Source: Bubalus kerabau
Taxonomy: Eukaryota > Chordata > Mammalia > Artiodactyla > Bovidae
NCBI RefSeq assembly: GCF_029407905.1
Contig: NC_073635.1
Coordinates: forward strand, 37,377,501-37,441,500
Direction of reading: 5' to 3'
DNA length: 64,000 nt
Shown: in pieces, positions 1-11,690 of the stretch
Position numbering within the stretch: position 1 is the stretch's first letter
How the letters are laid out: each line of letters begins with the position of its first letter
The notes under the pieces: generated by a model
The model's database searches: none
What the model was told of the DNA's origin: nothing
Seen by the model: only the letters and a program-made list of their open reading frames with translations
Translations under genes and position numbers: made by a program

Positions 1-137
1 GCAGACTCTGGTTTTGGGGGTAGATGCTCGAGAATTTCCAGGAGGACTCCTGAGGCTCGATCCCGCCTTTGCGTATGCCGAGCCTCCTTCCTCATGACCT
101 TTGCCACGGGCGGAGTTCCTCACGCTGGCTCCCAGCA
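1..137 (+). mobile_element. 3' end of an ERV LTR, cut by the window edge
   Basis: This is the terminal part of a retroviral LTR. It aligns base for base with the last 138 bases of the complete LTR at 16764-17767, with about nine substitutions and a one-base gap, and it ends in the same CA. The rest of the element lies outside the window, so I cannot tell a solo LTR from a provirus. It is followed directly by a BovB fragment. Confidence 0.85.
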
Positions 138-390
138 CCCCAGCATCAGGGTCTTTTCTAGTGAGTCAGTTCTTCGCATCAGGTGGCCAAAGGATTGGAG
201 TTTCAGCTTCAGCATCAGTCCATCCAATGAATATTCAGGATTGATTTCTTTTAGGATTGACTGGTTCGATCTCCTAGCAGTCCAAGGGACTCTCAAGAGT
301 CTTCTTCAATGCCATAGTTCAAAAACATCAATTCTTTGGCATTCACCCTTCTTTATGGTCCAACTCTCACACCCCTACATGACTATTGGA
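138..390 (-). mobile_element. BovB LINE 3' fragment
   Basis: The reverse complement encodes degraded pieces of the C-terminal end of the BovB reverse-transcriptase protein, including the region around the VMYGCESW-type motif. It lacks the usual 3' terminal ACTGA-type repeats because the LTR end joins it at 137/138. It is truncated at both ends and frameshifted. Confidence 0.85.
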
Positions 391-521
391 ATTTTTAAAA
401 TTAGCATTCAGTATCTTATAAATTTAGAATTTTGAAAAATCCAGTATCATTGCTATAGCAATGTAATTATATAGAGCCTTAATTTTAAAAAATCTTAAAA
501 ATTCAAAATATGTATAAAATA

Positions 522-740
522 TGCATGCATGCTTAGTCATTCAGTCCTGGCTGATTCTTTGAGATCCCATGGACTATAGTTCACCAGGCTCCTCTGTCCA
601 TGGGCCATTCCAGGCAAGAACATTGGAGTGGGTTGCTATCCTTTCTCCAAGGGATCTTCCTGACCCAAGGATTGAACTGGCATCTCCTGTGTCTCCTGCA
701 TTGGCAGGCAGATTCTTTACCACTGAGCCACCTGGGAACA
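522..740 (-). mobile_element. Bov-tA SINE
   Basis: In reverse orientation this shows the Bov-tA layout: a BovB-tail-related body, then a tRNA-Glu-like head with degenerate A- and B-box sequence at the right end. It carries several point changes from the remembered consensus. Confidence 0.85.
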
Positions 741-765
741 TGTCTTGTTTAACAGAAATTTTCTC

Positions 766-842
766 ATGTTGATGTATGGCATAAACCACTACAATATTGT
801 AAAGTAATTATCCTCCACTTAGAATAAATTAATTAAAAAAAG
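766..842 (+). mobile_element. L1 3' UTR terminus with A-rich tail
   Basis: The segment matches the terminal bases of ruminant L1 elements, the same phrase seen at 5690-5735 and 24250-24290, and it ends in an A-rich tail. Only about 75 bases remain. Confidence 0.6.
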
Positions 843-967
843 AAATTTTCCCTTAGAATACATAATATCACGTATAATGATATGTTCTTTGCTTGAGCAA
901 TAAAAATAGCAGTAAAGCCAAGTTCTGTTTTGTTGAATAATAGCCACAAATAATAAGAAAATGTCAC

Positions 968-1094
968 CAGGGACTTCCCTGGCAGTCCAGTAATTAAGAC
1001 TCTGCACTTCCATTGCAAGGGAAGCAAGTTTGATTCTTGATGGGTGAACTAACACCTCACATAATGTGTGGAGAAAAAAAAAAGTTTAAAAATT
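968..1094 (+). mobile_element. CHR-type tRNA-Glu SINE
   Basis: It starts with the ggacttccctgg head typical of CHR SINEs and ends in an A-tail. A 10-bp target-site duplication, aaaatgtcac, lies at 958-967 and 1095-1104, which fixes both ends. Confidence 0.85.
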
Positions 1095-1211
1095 AAAATG
1101 TCACTAAAGTAATCTCCTAAAAGAAAAAAAATACTTAGATTTTAATAAGAATAAGACATATTATTTTGTTCCATTTTAGTGTTATTATAAGAAGCATAAT
1201 TACAACTTTTA

Positions 1212-1547
1212 AAATCAGATACCTGCAAGGAGATCCAACCAGTCCATCCTAAAGGAAATCAGTCCTGATATTCATTGGAAGGACTGATACTGAAGCTGAA
1301 ACTCCAATGGTTTGGCCACCTGATGCAAAAAACTGACTCATTGGAAAAGACCCTGATGCTGGGAAAGATTGAAGGCGGGAGGAGACAGGGACGACAGAGG
1401 ATGAGATGGTTGGATGGCATCACTGACTCAATGGACATGAGTTTGAGTAAACTCCGGAAGTTGGTGATGGACAGGGAAGCCTGGCATGCTGCAGTCCATG
1501 GGGTCACAAAGAGTCTGAGCGACTGAACTGAACTGAAATCAGATACC
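1212..1547 (+). mobile_element. 5'-truncated BovB tail with 12-bp TSD
   Basis: Bases 1224-1535 are the last 310 or so bases of BovB, ending in the family's ACTGA repeats. They are bracketed by the perfect direct repeat aaatcagatacc at 1212-1223 and 1536-1547. This is a clean target-primed insertion. The frame at 1275-1526 is a remnant of the C-terminus of the BovB protein and not a gene. Confidence 0.95.
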
Positions 1548-2342
1548 AGGCAGGATTTTTTGTATTTGATAATAACATTTTCATTAAATTTAATAGATGG
1601 GTAGGAGTTTAGGTAGAATAAATTTAAAAGTTATTTTAATGAATTGCAAATTAATGCATCAATTTTAACAAGCACCCAGAAAAGGAGGAAATATAGTGAT
1701 AATTGGAGAAAAAGTTACATTATGACAGAAAAAGAATAAAGGATTGGGTTTCAAGGAAATGTAATTGTCACAGAATGAGAGAAAACACATTAGAAAACTC
1801 TGCTCAAGAAAGGTAAAAATTACAGCTCTCAAGGTAATTAATAAAAAGTGTAATTATTACATAAGATAATTTATTGGAGACTGGATGTGAAGCATCAGAA
1901 GTTGTCCTGAGTGCTATGTGGCTCTATTCATATAGTCAGATGATAAATCCAGTGTATCTTTGTAAACATATTTCACTTAAAGTTTTAGCCTTTGAGAGAA
2001 TTTCCAAATAAAATGCTTGCCTTTACTCCTCATTTTTCAATTACAGATAAATCACTGAGTTTCATCTGTTGTCCCAGGTTATTGAAGCCTTTCTAGAGAA
2101 GCATCACTCAATACAACTAACCCACTTAACTTGGACACTATAACACATAACTAACATGAAACAGAACCTCCTCACTAGTCCCCAAGCCATTCTCAGGTCT
2201 GTGTTAACTGTTTCATCTTAAATGTCTCTCATTTTCTGCATGCCAATGTATTCCACTGTGTACAAAAGAACTTAAAAAAATTTTTTAAACAACACAATAA
2301 AAGTTGTTGTGTATCATGACTATGAAAAAAAAAAAAGTTCTG
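1548..2342. other. AT-rich DNA without recognised features
   Basis: I see no repeat family, exon or conserved motif in this stretch. It is AT-rich and has no open frame worth noting. Confidence 0.6.
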
Positions 2343-2572
2343 CGTGTGTGCTCAGTCACCAAGTCATGTCCGAATCTTTTCTCAACCCTATGGACTGTAC
2401 CCTGCCAGGCTGCTCTGCCCATGGAATTTTCCAGGCCAGAAAACTGGGTGGGTTGCCATTTCCTACTCCAGGGGGAATCTTCCTGGTCCCAGGATCGAGC
2501 CTGCATCTCCTGCGGCTCCTGTATTGGGAAGGAGCCTGGGAATACCTTTAGCCACCTGGGAAGTATTTTAGT
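2343..2572 (-). mobile_element. Bov-tA SINE
   Basis: This is a nearly full-length reverse-oriented Bov-tA with the tRNA-like part at 2480-2570. It is more diverged than the SINEs that carry clear TSDs. Confidence 0.85.
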
Positions 2573-2613
2573 CACCCTGATTATAGCGGTCCTTTTATTT
2601 TATTTTATTTTTT

Positions 2614-3260
2614 TAAATTTTATTTTATTTTTAAACTTTACAATATTGTATTGGTTTTGCCAAATATCAAAATGAATCTGCCACAGGTATACATGTGTTC
2701 CCCATTCTGAACCCTCCTCCCTCCTCCCTCCCCATACTATCCCTCTAGGTCGTCCCAGTGCACCAGCCCCAAGCATCCAGTATCGTGCATCGAACCTGGA
2801 CTGGCGACTCGTTTCATACATGATATTATACATATTTCAATGCCATTCTCCCAAATCTTCCCACCCTCTCCCTCTCCCACAGAGTCCATAAGACTGTTTT
2901 ATACATCAGTGTCTCTTTTGCCATCTCATATACAGGGTTATTGTTACCATCTTTCTAAATTCCATATATATGCTTTAGTATACTGTATTGGTGTTTTTCT
3001 TTCTGGCTTACTTCACTCTGTATAATAGGCTTCAGTTTCATCCACCTCATTAGAACTGATTCAAATGTATTCTTTTTAATGGCTGAGTAATACTCCATTG
3101 TGTATATGTACCATAGCTTTCTTATCCATTCATCTGCTGATGGACATCAAGGTTGCTTCCATGTCCTGGCTATTATAAACAGTGCTGCGATGAACATTGG
3201 GGTACACGTGTCTCTTTCCCTTCTGGTTTCCTCAGTGTGCATGCCCAGCAGTGGGATTGC
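2614..3260 (-). mobile_element. Young L1 3' end, copy A
   Basis: The reverse complement holds the end of L1 ORF2 (YYSAIKKN and FESV-type motifs), the 3' UTR and the A-tail, seen here as T-runs from about 2594. A 33-bp duplication with one mismatch (2582-2614 and 3261-3293) brackets it; part of that length is T-rich tail and so ambiguous. It appears to have landed in the tail of copy B. Confidence 0.85.
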
Positions 3261-3276
3261 TATAGCAGTCCTTTTA

Positions 3277-3768
3277 TTTTATTTTATTTTTTTTATTTTA
3301 TTTTTTTTTTTTTAATTTTATTTTATTTTTAAACTTTACATAACTGTATTAGATTTGCCAAATATCAAAATGAATCCGCCACAGGTATACATGTGTTCCC
3401 CATCCTGAACCCTCCTCCCTCCTCCCTCCCCATTCCATCCCTCTGGGTCGTCCCAGTGCACCAGCCCCAAGCATCCAGTATCGTGCATCGAACCTGGACT
3501 GGCATCTCATTTCATACATGATATTTTACATGTTTCAATGCCATTCTCCCAAATCTTCCCACCCTCTCCCTCTCCCACAGAGTCCATAAGACTGTTCTAT
3601 ACATCAGTGTCTCTTTTGCTGTCTCGTACACAGGGTTATTGTTACCATCTTTCTAAATTCCATATATATGCGTTAGTATACTGTATTGGTGTTTTTCTTT
3701 CTGGCTTACTTCACTCTGTATAATAGGCTCCAGTTTCATCCACCTCATTAGAACTGATTCAAATGTAT
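3277..3768 (-). mobile_element. Young L1 3' end, copy B
   Basis: This is nearly identical to copy C, 507 bases downstream, and shares with it several variants that copy A lacks. Its 5' end stops in a short T-run exactly where the T-rich tail of copy C begins. No TSD of its own is visible; an 11-bp repeat instead brackets B and C together. Confidence 0.85.
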
Positions 3769-4519
3769 TCTTTTTTTTTTTTTTTTTTTTGATCTGATCT
3801 ATCTTTATTTATTTTTTTTTTTTTTAATTTTATTTTTAAACTTTACATAACTGTATTAGTTTTGCCAAATATCAAAATGAATCCGCCACAGGTATACATG
3901 TGTTCCCCATCCTGAACCCTCCTCCCTCCTCCCTCCCCATTCCATCCCTCTGGGTCGTCCCAGTGCACCAGCCCCAAGCATCCAGTATCGTGCATCGAAC
4001 CTGGACTGGCAACTCATTTCATACATGATATTTTACATGTTTCAATGCCATTCTCCCAAATCTTCCCACCCTCTCCCTCTCCCACAGAGTCCATAAGACT
4101 GTTCTATACATCAGTGTCTCTTTTGCTGTCTCGTACACAGGGTTATTGTTACCATCTTTCTAAATTCCATATATATGCGTTAGTATACTGTATTGGTGTT
4201 TTTCTTTCTGGCTTACTTCACTCTGTATAATAGGCTCCAGTTTCATCCACCTCATTAGAACTGATTCAAATGTATTCTTTTTAATGGCTGAGTAATACTC
4301 CATTGTGTATATGTACCACAGCTTTCTTATCCATTCATCTGCTGATGGACATCTAGGTTGCTTCCATGTCCTGGCTATTATAAACAGTGCTGCGATGAAC
4401 ATTGGGGTACTCGTGTCTCTTTCCCTTCTGGTTTTCTCAGTGTGTATGCCCAGCAGTGGGATTGCTGGATCATAAGGCATGTCTATTTCCAGTTTTTTAA
4501 GGAATCTCCACACTGTTCC
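3769..4519 (-). mobile_element. Young L1 3' end, copy C
   Basis: It contains a long T-tract interrupted near 3791-3810 by a short non-L1 word, then the L1 3' UTR and ORF2 C-terminus. The reverse frame 4160-4564 covers the ORF2 end. The repeat cagtcctttta occurs at 4520-4530 and, left of copy B, at 3266-3276. Confidence 0.85.
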
Positions 4520-4530
4520 CAGTCCTTTTA

Positions 4531-5735
4531 AAAAATAGGCAAAACACTCTCTGACATACATCACAGCAGGATCCTCTATGACCCACCTCCCAGAATATTG
4601 GAAATAAAAGCAAAAATAAACAAATGGAATCTAATTAAAATTGAAAGCTTCTGCACAACAAAAGAATATAAGCAAGGTGAAAAGACAGCCTTCAGAATGG
4701 GAGAAAATAATAGCAAATGAAGCAACTGACACACAATTAATTTCAAAAATATACAAACAACTCCTGCAGCTCAATTCCAGAAAAATAAATGACCCAATCA
4801 AAAAATGGGCCAAAGAACTAAATAGACATTTCTCCAAAGAAGACATACAGATGGCTAACAAACACATGAAAAGATGTTCAACATCACTATCAGAGAAATG
4901 CACATCACAGCCACAATGAGGTACCATTTCACACCAGTCAGAAAGGCTGCGATCCAAAAGTCTACAAGCAAGAAATGCTGGAGTGGATGTGGAGAAAACA
5001 CAACATTCTTACACTGTTGGTGGGAATGCAAACTAGTACAGCCACTATGGAGAACAGTGTGGAGATTCCTTAAAAAACTGGAAATAGAACTGCCATACGA
5101 CCCAGCAATCCCACTGCTGGGCATGCACACTGAAGAAACCAGAATTGAAAGAGACACGTGTACCCCAATGTTCATCGCGGCACTGTTTATAATAGCCAGG
5201 ACATGGAAGCAACCTAGATGTCCATCAGCAGATGAATGGATAAGAAAGCTATGGTACATATACACAATGGAGTATTACTCAGCCATTAAAAAGAATACAT
5301 TTGAATCAGTTCTAATGAGGTCGATGAAACTGGAGCCTATTATACAGAGTGAAGTAAGCCAGAAAGAAAAAACACCAATACAGTATACGAATGCATATAT
5401 ATGGAATTTAGAAAGATGGTAACGACAACCCTGTTTGCAAGATGGCAGAAGAGACACAGATGTATAGAACAGTCTTTTGGACTCTGTGGGGGGGGATGAT
5501 TTGGGAGAATGGCATTAAAACATGTATAATATCATATAAGAAACGAATCGCCAGTCCAGGTTTGATGCAGGATACAGGAAGCTTGGGGCTGGTGCACTGG
5601 GATGACCCAGACGGATGGTAAGGGGAGGGAGGTGGGAGGGGGGTTCAGGACGGGGAACACGTGTACACCCGTGGCAGATGCATGTTGATGTATGGCAAAA
5701 CCAATACAATATTGTAAAGTATAAAAAAAAAAGTT
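4531..5735 (+). mobile_element. L1 3' part: ORF2 C-terminus and 3' UTR
   Basis: It starts inside ORF2 near 4535, runs through the ORF2 C-terminal region to about 5420, then through the G-rich 3' UTR (a G8 run near 5490, GGGAGG blocks near 5620-5640) to an A-tail. It is 5'-truncated. I could not assign a TSD. With copy C it forms an inverted repeat of about 700 bases. Confidence 0.9.
4641..5422 (+). pseudogene. L1 ORF2 C-terminal remnant
   Basis: Two frames, 4641-4919 and 4874-5422, make up the carboxyl end of L1 ORF2p, the LINE endonuclease and reverse transcriptase. A single frameshift near 4880-4900 separates them. The second frame keeps the L1 C-terminal cysteine-rich motif CX3CX7HX4C, with Cys35, Cys39, His47 and Cys52 at about 4976-5029, and runs on to the natural ORF2 end. 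The endonuclease and RT domains are missing because the copy is 5'-truncated, so this cannot be a functional gene. The family call is firm. Confidence 0.88.
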
Positions 5736-6917
5736 AGATTATAAAAAAAAAATAGCTGCTATTTAAAACTCAACAAATAACTAAAGCACCATATTTTATT
5801 CTTTCTCATTTTTTATAGATGGTAAATAGAAAGCATGGAAAATATAGTTTGTAGAATTTTGTAATTACACCTCAATATAACCACACCTAACCACACCTAC
5901 CAAATTTTTCCATTGACTAGAAATCTCTATATTAATTTCAGTTATATCCCTCTTCATTTTGTTGAAATAATTTATGCCTCACATTAACTTCCTAATCACC
6001 CACTAAGATTCTTTGTGCCTAATTAGCCTAGAATATTCTCGTTGCATGCTTATACAATTCCTAACATTTAGCGAATCTTAACTACTTCTATTAGACAGCA
6101 TTAGACAGCAACATTCATTTTCTTCTGTAAGTTGTCTACATGTTCACTGTTTATATCATCTTATATGTGAAAATAATGTAGAGTGCTAATTCTATGAGTT
6201 TATAATGAATTGTCCTTATTTTCCAGCCTTTATTTTTCTATTCTCTTTCTTAAATTCCTTTGACAAAATAAAACCATGTGCAATTGCAGAAAAATTATGA
6301 AAAATCCAAATTAAATATATTAATGGGGATTCCTAAAAGAAAATTTCAAAATTAAAATTCCTACAGTGAGTTCACAACCTAAGGAGTAGCTAACACAAGA
6401 TAAGATATCAAAGAATTAATAGGAAATAATCTATCTGAATAACTGGGAATAATCTATCTGAATAACTAATACACAAACATTTCTTGAAGTCTAGAACATT
6501 TAAGATTTTATTGATTTCAAAATACATCAACAATTGTTTGTAATTTCTTTGTTTTATCTACAGTAAGTAGTTCAGAAAATTAGGTGTATTGATTAAAGGC
6601 ATTTTTTCTTAATAACTGCTTTTTATTAATCACAATCTCTCATTTTTTATCATTCTCATTTTACTATTGAACTTTTTATAGTGTGACTTATTTTATGACT
6701 TCTCTTTGGGTATTATCTATATGTTTTCCAGACTGTGTATATGTTCTTAATAGAGAATAAGAGAACAGTGCCCCAGGTATGGTTTAATTCTGCTCTATGA
6801 TTTATGTTTACGACTCTGGTTATAGATACAATTCTTGAATACTTTTAAATGTGCCTTTTGTCTGTAGTTCTTTTTGGCAATGAGTCTAATATTGTTTTAA
6901 ATCTGAATGCATAGTGC
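5736..6917. other. AT-rich unique DNA
   Basis: No element is recognised. A 22-24 base phrase is tandemly doubled at about 6422-6466. No coding potential is seen. Confidence 0.6.
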
Positions 6918-7042
6918 CTCTTCAGGCAAAAATACTGAGTGGGTAGCCATTCCCTTCTCTAGGGCATCTTCCTGGTCTAGGGATTAAACCTGGGTCTCCT
7001 GCATTACAGGCAGATTTTGTTTACTGTCTGAGTCACCAGGAA
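6918..7042 (-). mobile_element. Bov-tA SINE fragment
   Basis: The tRNA-like half and part of the body are present in reverse orientation, clearly diverged and missing the BovB-like end. No TSD was found. Confidence 0.75.
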
Positions 7043-9501
7043 AGTTCTCTCATTTTGGCATTGGTATATAAATGCCATCTTAATAATGTGCATAAGTACA
7101 TAATTCAATTATATCATATTGAATATTGCTTAGCTAGAACATAACGCATATTTCTCTAACATAATTTAAAATGTTTTATTGTCCCTTTACTAATGCATAT
7201 GGTGAAGCTTAGTACTCTTTGCTTGTTCTTTTAATCTCTCCAGATCATACTGAATCTTAAATCTTCAAGCATATTACTTGCTTCTCCTCTTAATTTTGAA
7301 TCATATGTATCTTAGCATTCTATCCAGATTGTTAATAAATATGTTAAATAGCTATGGGCCTGAAACTACTCTCAAAGGATTTTACTAGATGCTAGATTTT
7401 GAAAGCCCAATATGGTTCTATTAATAATAATGCTTATGCATTTCATACTGTTCTCTGTATAATATTGACCATGTAATGATATCCTGGACTAACTTTTAAT
7501 AAAGTATGTTTGGTAATAGACTTCACAAATCCTCCATTTTGAGTTAAGTTGAAATTGAAAGAATAATATTCTTCACACCCATAGTAAATATAACATGTGT
7601 ATATAATTCTATCTAAATCCATTTTAAGCAAGTATAATGAATAAAAGCATTAAGGCAATACAGAATTACTCAAGAATTACTCAAGAGAAAACTGGACAAT
7701 TTGTAGTTAATTCACAATCTTCTGAACCTTCCTTGGGGTTGCCCAGTAAACAACAAGGGCTCTGAGCCCTTGAATTGATTATCTTGAGATTTCTTCTTTG
7801 ATAACCTAGAACTGTTAGACCTATATTCAAAGTGACTGCTTTCTTCAAAACCCATACAGATTACAAAAGCAGTGCCAAGAAAGGATACTTTCAGTAGACA
7901 ATCCCCTTGAAACTAAGCCAGCCTTTTGCTGAATGTTGGCAGTCTTGGAGACCTTAATTGTCAGAAGCAATTTTATACATTTAAGGACCCGGGCTCACTG
8001 GAATTCCACTGTAGCTACAATAAGCTCTCTACAAAAATCTTATCTGGACTTTAGATATTTGTAACCTCTACCTCTTTCTTACAGTATTCCCTCATGTGTA
8101 TATGTTTTTAACACAAATATAGTTTATTTTTTGTCTAATTAAAATTTTCTTATACATTTCATTTAAATCAAATACGTGATTATTTCTTAACTATGTATTA
8201 TTTCAGAGAAAAAACATAAGTAATCTGTAAGAATAAAAACCTAGGACATTCTGTTGTATTTTAAAAGTGATATCTTATTTTTGTTTGCAATTATACTAAA
8301 TGAGCAGGACCATATGTACTTCAAACCAAAATATGTAGTCATAGTCAAGGTTAAACCTAGGAAGAGCCATAGGATGTCTTTGTCTTTATGTTCTGATATT
8401 TAACTCCATGCCATGCTACCAACCAAAAATAAAGCATTTTTATAATTCATGTATTTACTTTAATTTTAGAGAGAGGCATACTGAGGTATTTCCACAAAAC
8501 CCAGAATCTCTTTCCCTCAAAAAGAAGAGATAACAACAGATAAATAGAAAACTGGATAAATCAAATTACAAAATATTGGATGAGTTTATATATGCAAAAC
8601 AATCTCAGAGTGAGAGGACAGGAAAGAAAATTGATTTTTACCTGAAAGAAAGCTGCTAAAGAAGCAAAATGTACAATGGGGATTGAGTGTTGCTGATCTT
8701 TTCCTGGGGTTAGGAAAAGCATGTTTTATATGGGAGAGCATGTTAATATATTTGTCTTGATCATATATTTTACTTATATTTATATTCTACTGTGATTTAG
8801 TTTTACATTCAAAAAACTATTTTGTGCTCAAAAAGTATTTCATGATTCTATTTTCAGGTGAGTGGGAAAGGCAAATGAACATCTTGGACAGTAATGCAAA
8901 AACATGAAAACTTTTGTCCAGTGGATAAATATTACAAGGAATCACATTATTAACTATGAAAGAAATTAATTTAAAAATGCAAAATACTTACTCTATGATC
9001 ATATATGTATTAGATAGTACAGGACACACAGAAAGAAGATATGGTTCATTTTTATAAGTAAAAACATATAGAAATTCAGAGGAAAAATTAAAGGGCTGAA
9101 TTACTCAGAACATGTTTTATGGATCACATGAAATTTAAGTTGAACCTTAAAGGTTGTAACCATTTTCACATAACCAGTATAACATCTACAAAACTGGATG
9201 TAAATTTCAACTATCTCTGGGGATTTTGTAAGTTTGAAAAAGCTAATTTATAAAATAAACTTGGCATCTAATAAGTACTCAATGAATGTTACTATTCTTT
9301 TGTCAATTGTACTTAGACATCTTCCCTCCTATCAGTATTTTTAAATTCAGAATCTCACCAACTTACCAATATTTTTAAAACTGTGGGTTATAGGTCATTA
9401 ATTGGCTGTTAAATCAATTTATTTTGTTATAATTGTATTATCTATTAAAATATTAATAAAATAGAATTAGTATAAATACAGCAAGGATTTTTTCATGAGA
9501 G
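7043..9501. other. AT-rich unique DNA
   Basis: There is no exon-like frame and no firm repeat call. A short stretch near 9255-9300 resembles the 3' end of a MIR, but it is too short to rely on. Confidence 0.55.
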
Positions 9502-9503
9502 TT

Positions 9504-9610
9504 TTATTTATATGTGTGTGGGTATATATATATACTTTTATTTATATGTGTGTGGGTATATATATACTATATACTTTATTTATATGTGTGTGGGTATATA
9601 TATATACTTT
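9504..9610. repeat. Three-unit minisatellite
   Basis: A phrase of about 34-40 bases made of a T-rich start, tgtgtgtggg and a TA run is repeated three times, with length variation in the TA part. It lies just upstream of a BovB insertion. Confidence 0.85.
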
Positions 9611-9645
9611 CAGTCACATTTAAAGTTTTAAAAACCACTATCTTA

Positions 9646-10957
9646 GGCAATGCCAAAGAATGCTCAAAGTACCACACAATTGCACTCATCTCACATGCTA
9701 GTAAAGTAATGCTCAAAATTCTCCAAGCCAGGCTTCAGCAATATGTGAACCGTGAACTTCCGATGTTCAAGCTGGTTTTAGAAAAGGTAGAGGAACCAGA
9801 GATCAAATTGCCAAAATCTGCTGGATCATGGAAAAAGCAAGAGAGTTCCAGAAAAACAATTATTTCTGCTTTATTGACTATGCCAAAATCGTTGACTGTG
9901 CGGATCACAATAAACTGTGGAAAATTCTGAAAGAGATGGGAATACCAGACCACCTGATTTGCCTCTTGAGAAACCTATATGCAGCTCATGAAGCAACAGT
10001 TAGAACTGGACATGGAACAACAGACTGGTTCCAAATAGGAAAAGGAATACGTCAAGGCTGTATATTGTCACCCTGTTTATTTAACTTATATGCAGAGTAC
10101 ATCATGAGAAACGCTGGGCTGGAAGAAGCACAGCTGGAATCAAGATTGCCGGGAGAAATATCAATAACCTCAGATATGCAGATGACACCACCCTTATGGC
10201 AAAAAATGAGGAGGAACTAAAAAGCCTCTTGCTGAAAGTGCAAGAGGAGAGTGAAAAAGTTGGCTTAAAGCTCAACATTCAGAAAACGAAGATCATGGCA
10301 TCTGGTCCCATCACTTCATGGGAAATAGATGGGGAAACAGTGGAAAGAGTGTCAGACTTTATTTTTTTGGGCTTCAAAATCACTGCAGATGGTGATTGCA
10401 TCCATGAAATTAAAAGACTCTTACTCCTTGGAAGGAAAGTTATGACCAACCTAGACAGCATATTGAAAAGCAGAGATATTACTTTGCCCACAAAGGTCCA
10501 TCTAGTCAAGGCTATGGTTTTTCCTGTGGTCATGTATGGATGTGAGAGTTGGACTGTGAAGAAAGCTGAGCACCGAAGAATTGATGCTTTTGAACTGTGA
10601 TCTTGGAGAAGACTCTTGAGAGTCTCCTGGACTGCAAGGAGATCCAACCAGTCCATCCTAAAGGAGATCAGTCCTGGGTGTTCACTGGAAGGACTGATGC
10701 TGAGGCTGAAACTCCAACACTTTGGCCACTTCATGCGAAGAGTTGATTCATTGGAAAAGACTCTGATGCTGGGAGGGATTGGGGGCAGGAGGAGAAGGGG
10801 ACAACAGAGGATGAGATGGCTAGATGGCATCACCGACTCGATAGGCCAGACTTTGAGCGAACTCCATGAGTTGGTGATGGACAGGGAGGCCTGGCATGCT
10901 ATGATTCATGGGTTCACATAGAGTCGGACATGACTGAGCAACTGAACTGTACTGATC
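9646..10957 (+). mobile_element. BovB LINE, 5'-truncated, 1.3 kb
   Basis: It runs from the middle of the RT coding region to the 3' terminus. The coding sequence is broken into frames 9514-9930, 9828-10220, 10196-10600 and 10616-10921. One break is a single-base deletion in the alanine-glutamine codons just before the YADD region near 10130, which puts the catalytic YADD (near 10176) out of frame with upstream sequence. The element is coding-dead. Confidence 0.92.
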
Positions 10958-11132
10958 TTACTTATGGAATATTTGACCTATTAATATAAATAAGAACTCT
11001 ACTACACCCAATTTCTGTTTTTCTTAAGGCTGTCAGAGTTAGTGCTCTGAAAGATGTGTCATTATAATAATGTAGCAATATTGAAAATGAAAACAAAAAA
11101 ATCAGCAAACTTTGAAGCCCCAAATTTAGTAT

Positions 11133-11414
11133 ACACAAGACTCCTATTGGCTTCCCTTGGAGAAGGAAATGGCAACCCACTCCAGTATTCTTTCCTGGAG
11201 AATCCCAGTGGCTGGGATGGTAAAGAATCTGCCTGCAATGCAGGAGACTTGGGTTTGATCCCTGGAATGGGAAGATTCCCCTGAAGAAGAGAATGGTTAC
11301 CCACTTCACTATTCTTGCCTGGAGAATTCCATGGACAGAGGAGCCTGATGAGCTATAGTCCATGGGGTCAAAAAGAGTCAGACATGACTGAATGACTAAC
11401 ACACAGGACTCCTA
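11133..11414 (+). mobile_element. Composite Bov-tA SINE with 14-bp TSD
   Basis: The element (11147-11400) begins with a BovA-like block, continues with a tRNA-Glu-like unit and ends with a second BovA-like block. Its flanks acacaagactccta (11133-11146) and acacaggactccta (11401-11414) match with one mismatch, so the composite was inserted as a single unit. Confidence 0.85.
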
Positions 11415-11519
11415 CATAAATTAATTCCAACCATTTCAACCTGTTTCTGCCAGGATGCAACACTGCTTAGGTTATAATTTCCTAAATTCCATGTACTTTC
11501 AAAAACCTGAAAAACATTA

Positions 11520-11690
11520 CTATCCAATTATTTCCTTTTATTTGTCATCCTTAAAATCCCAGCTCAAATATTTCTTACTCAGGGAAGTCTCAGAGTACTG
11601 TAAATGCACTTGCTACATTCCACCTGGCTTATCTGTGAATAGTTTTCTCGTTGTTATTACTGATGTATGTTTTTGTCTATTTAAAACAAA
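11520..11690 (+). mobile_element. Possible L2 fragment
   Basis: The phrase around cccagctcaaat, followed by a degenerate gaagtct-type stretch, resembles the 3' part of LINE2. Divergence is high. The open frame 11455-11745 overlaps it and has no recognisable protein. Confidence 0.4.

Noticed and set aside
2614..5735. A single twin-primed L1 made of copy C and the plus-strand L1
   Set aside because: Both parts contain the L1 3' end and tail; in twin priming only one segment would.
7720..8095. Possible exon in less AT-rich sequence ending with a splice-acceptor-like ttcttacag
   Set aside because: No supporting frame, donor site or protein similarity could be recognised.
9504..9610. A CRISPR-like array
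   Set aside because: There are only three TA-rich units without unique spacers, and the DNA is mammalian.
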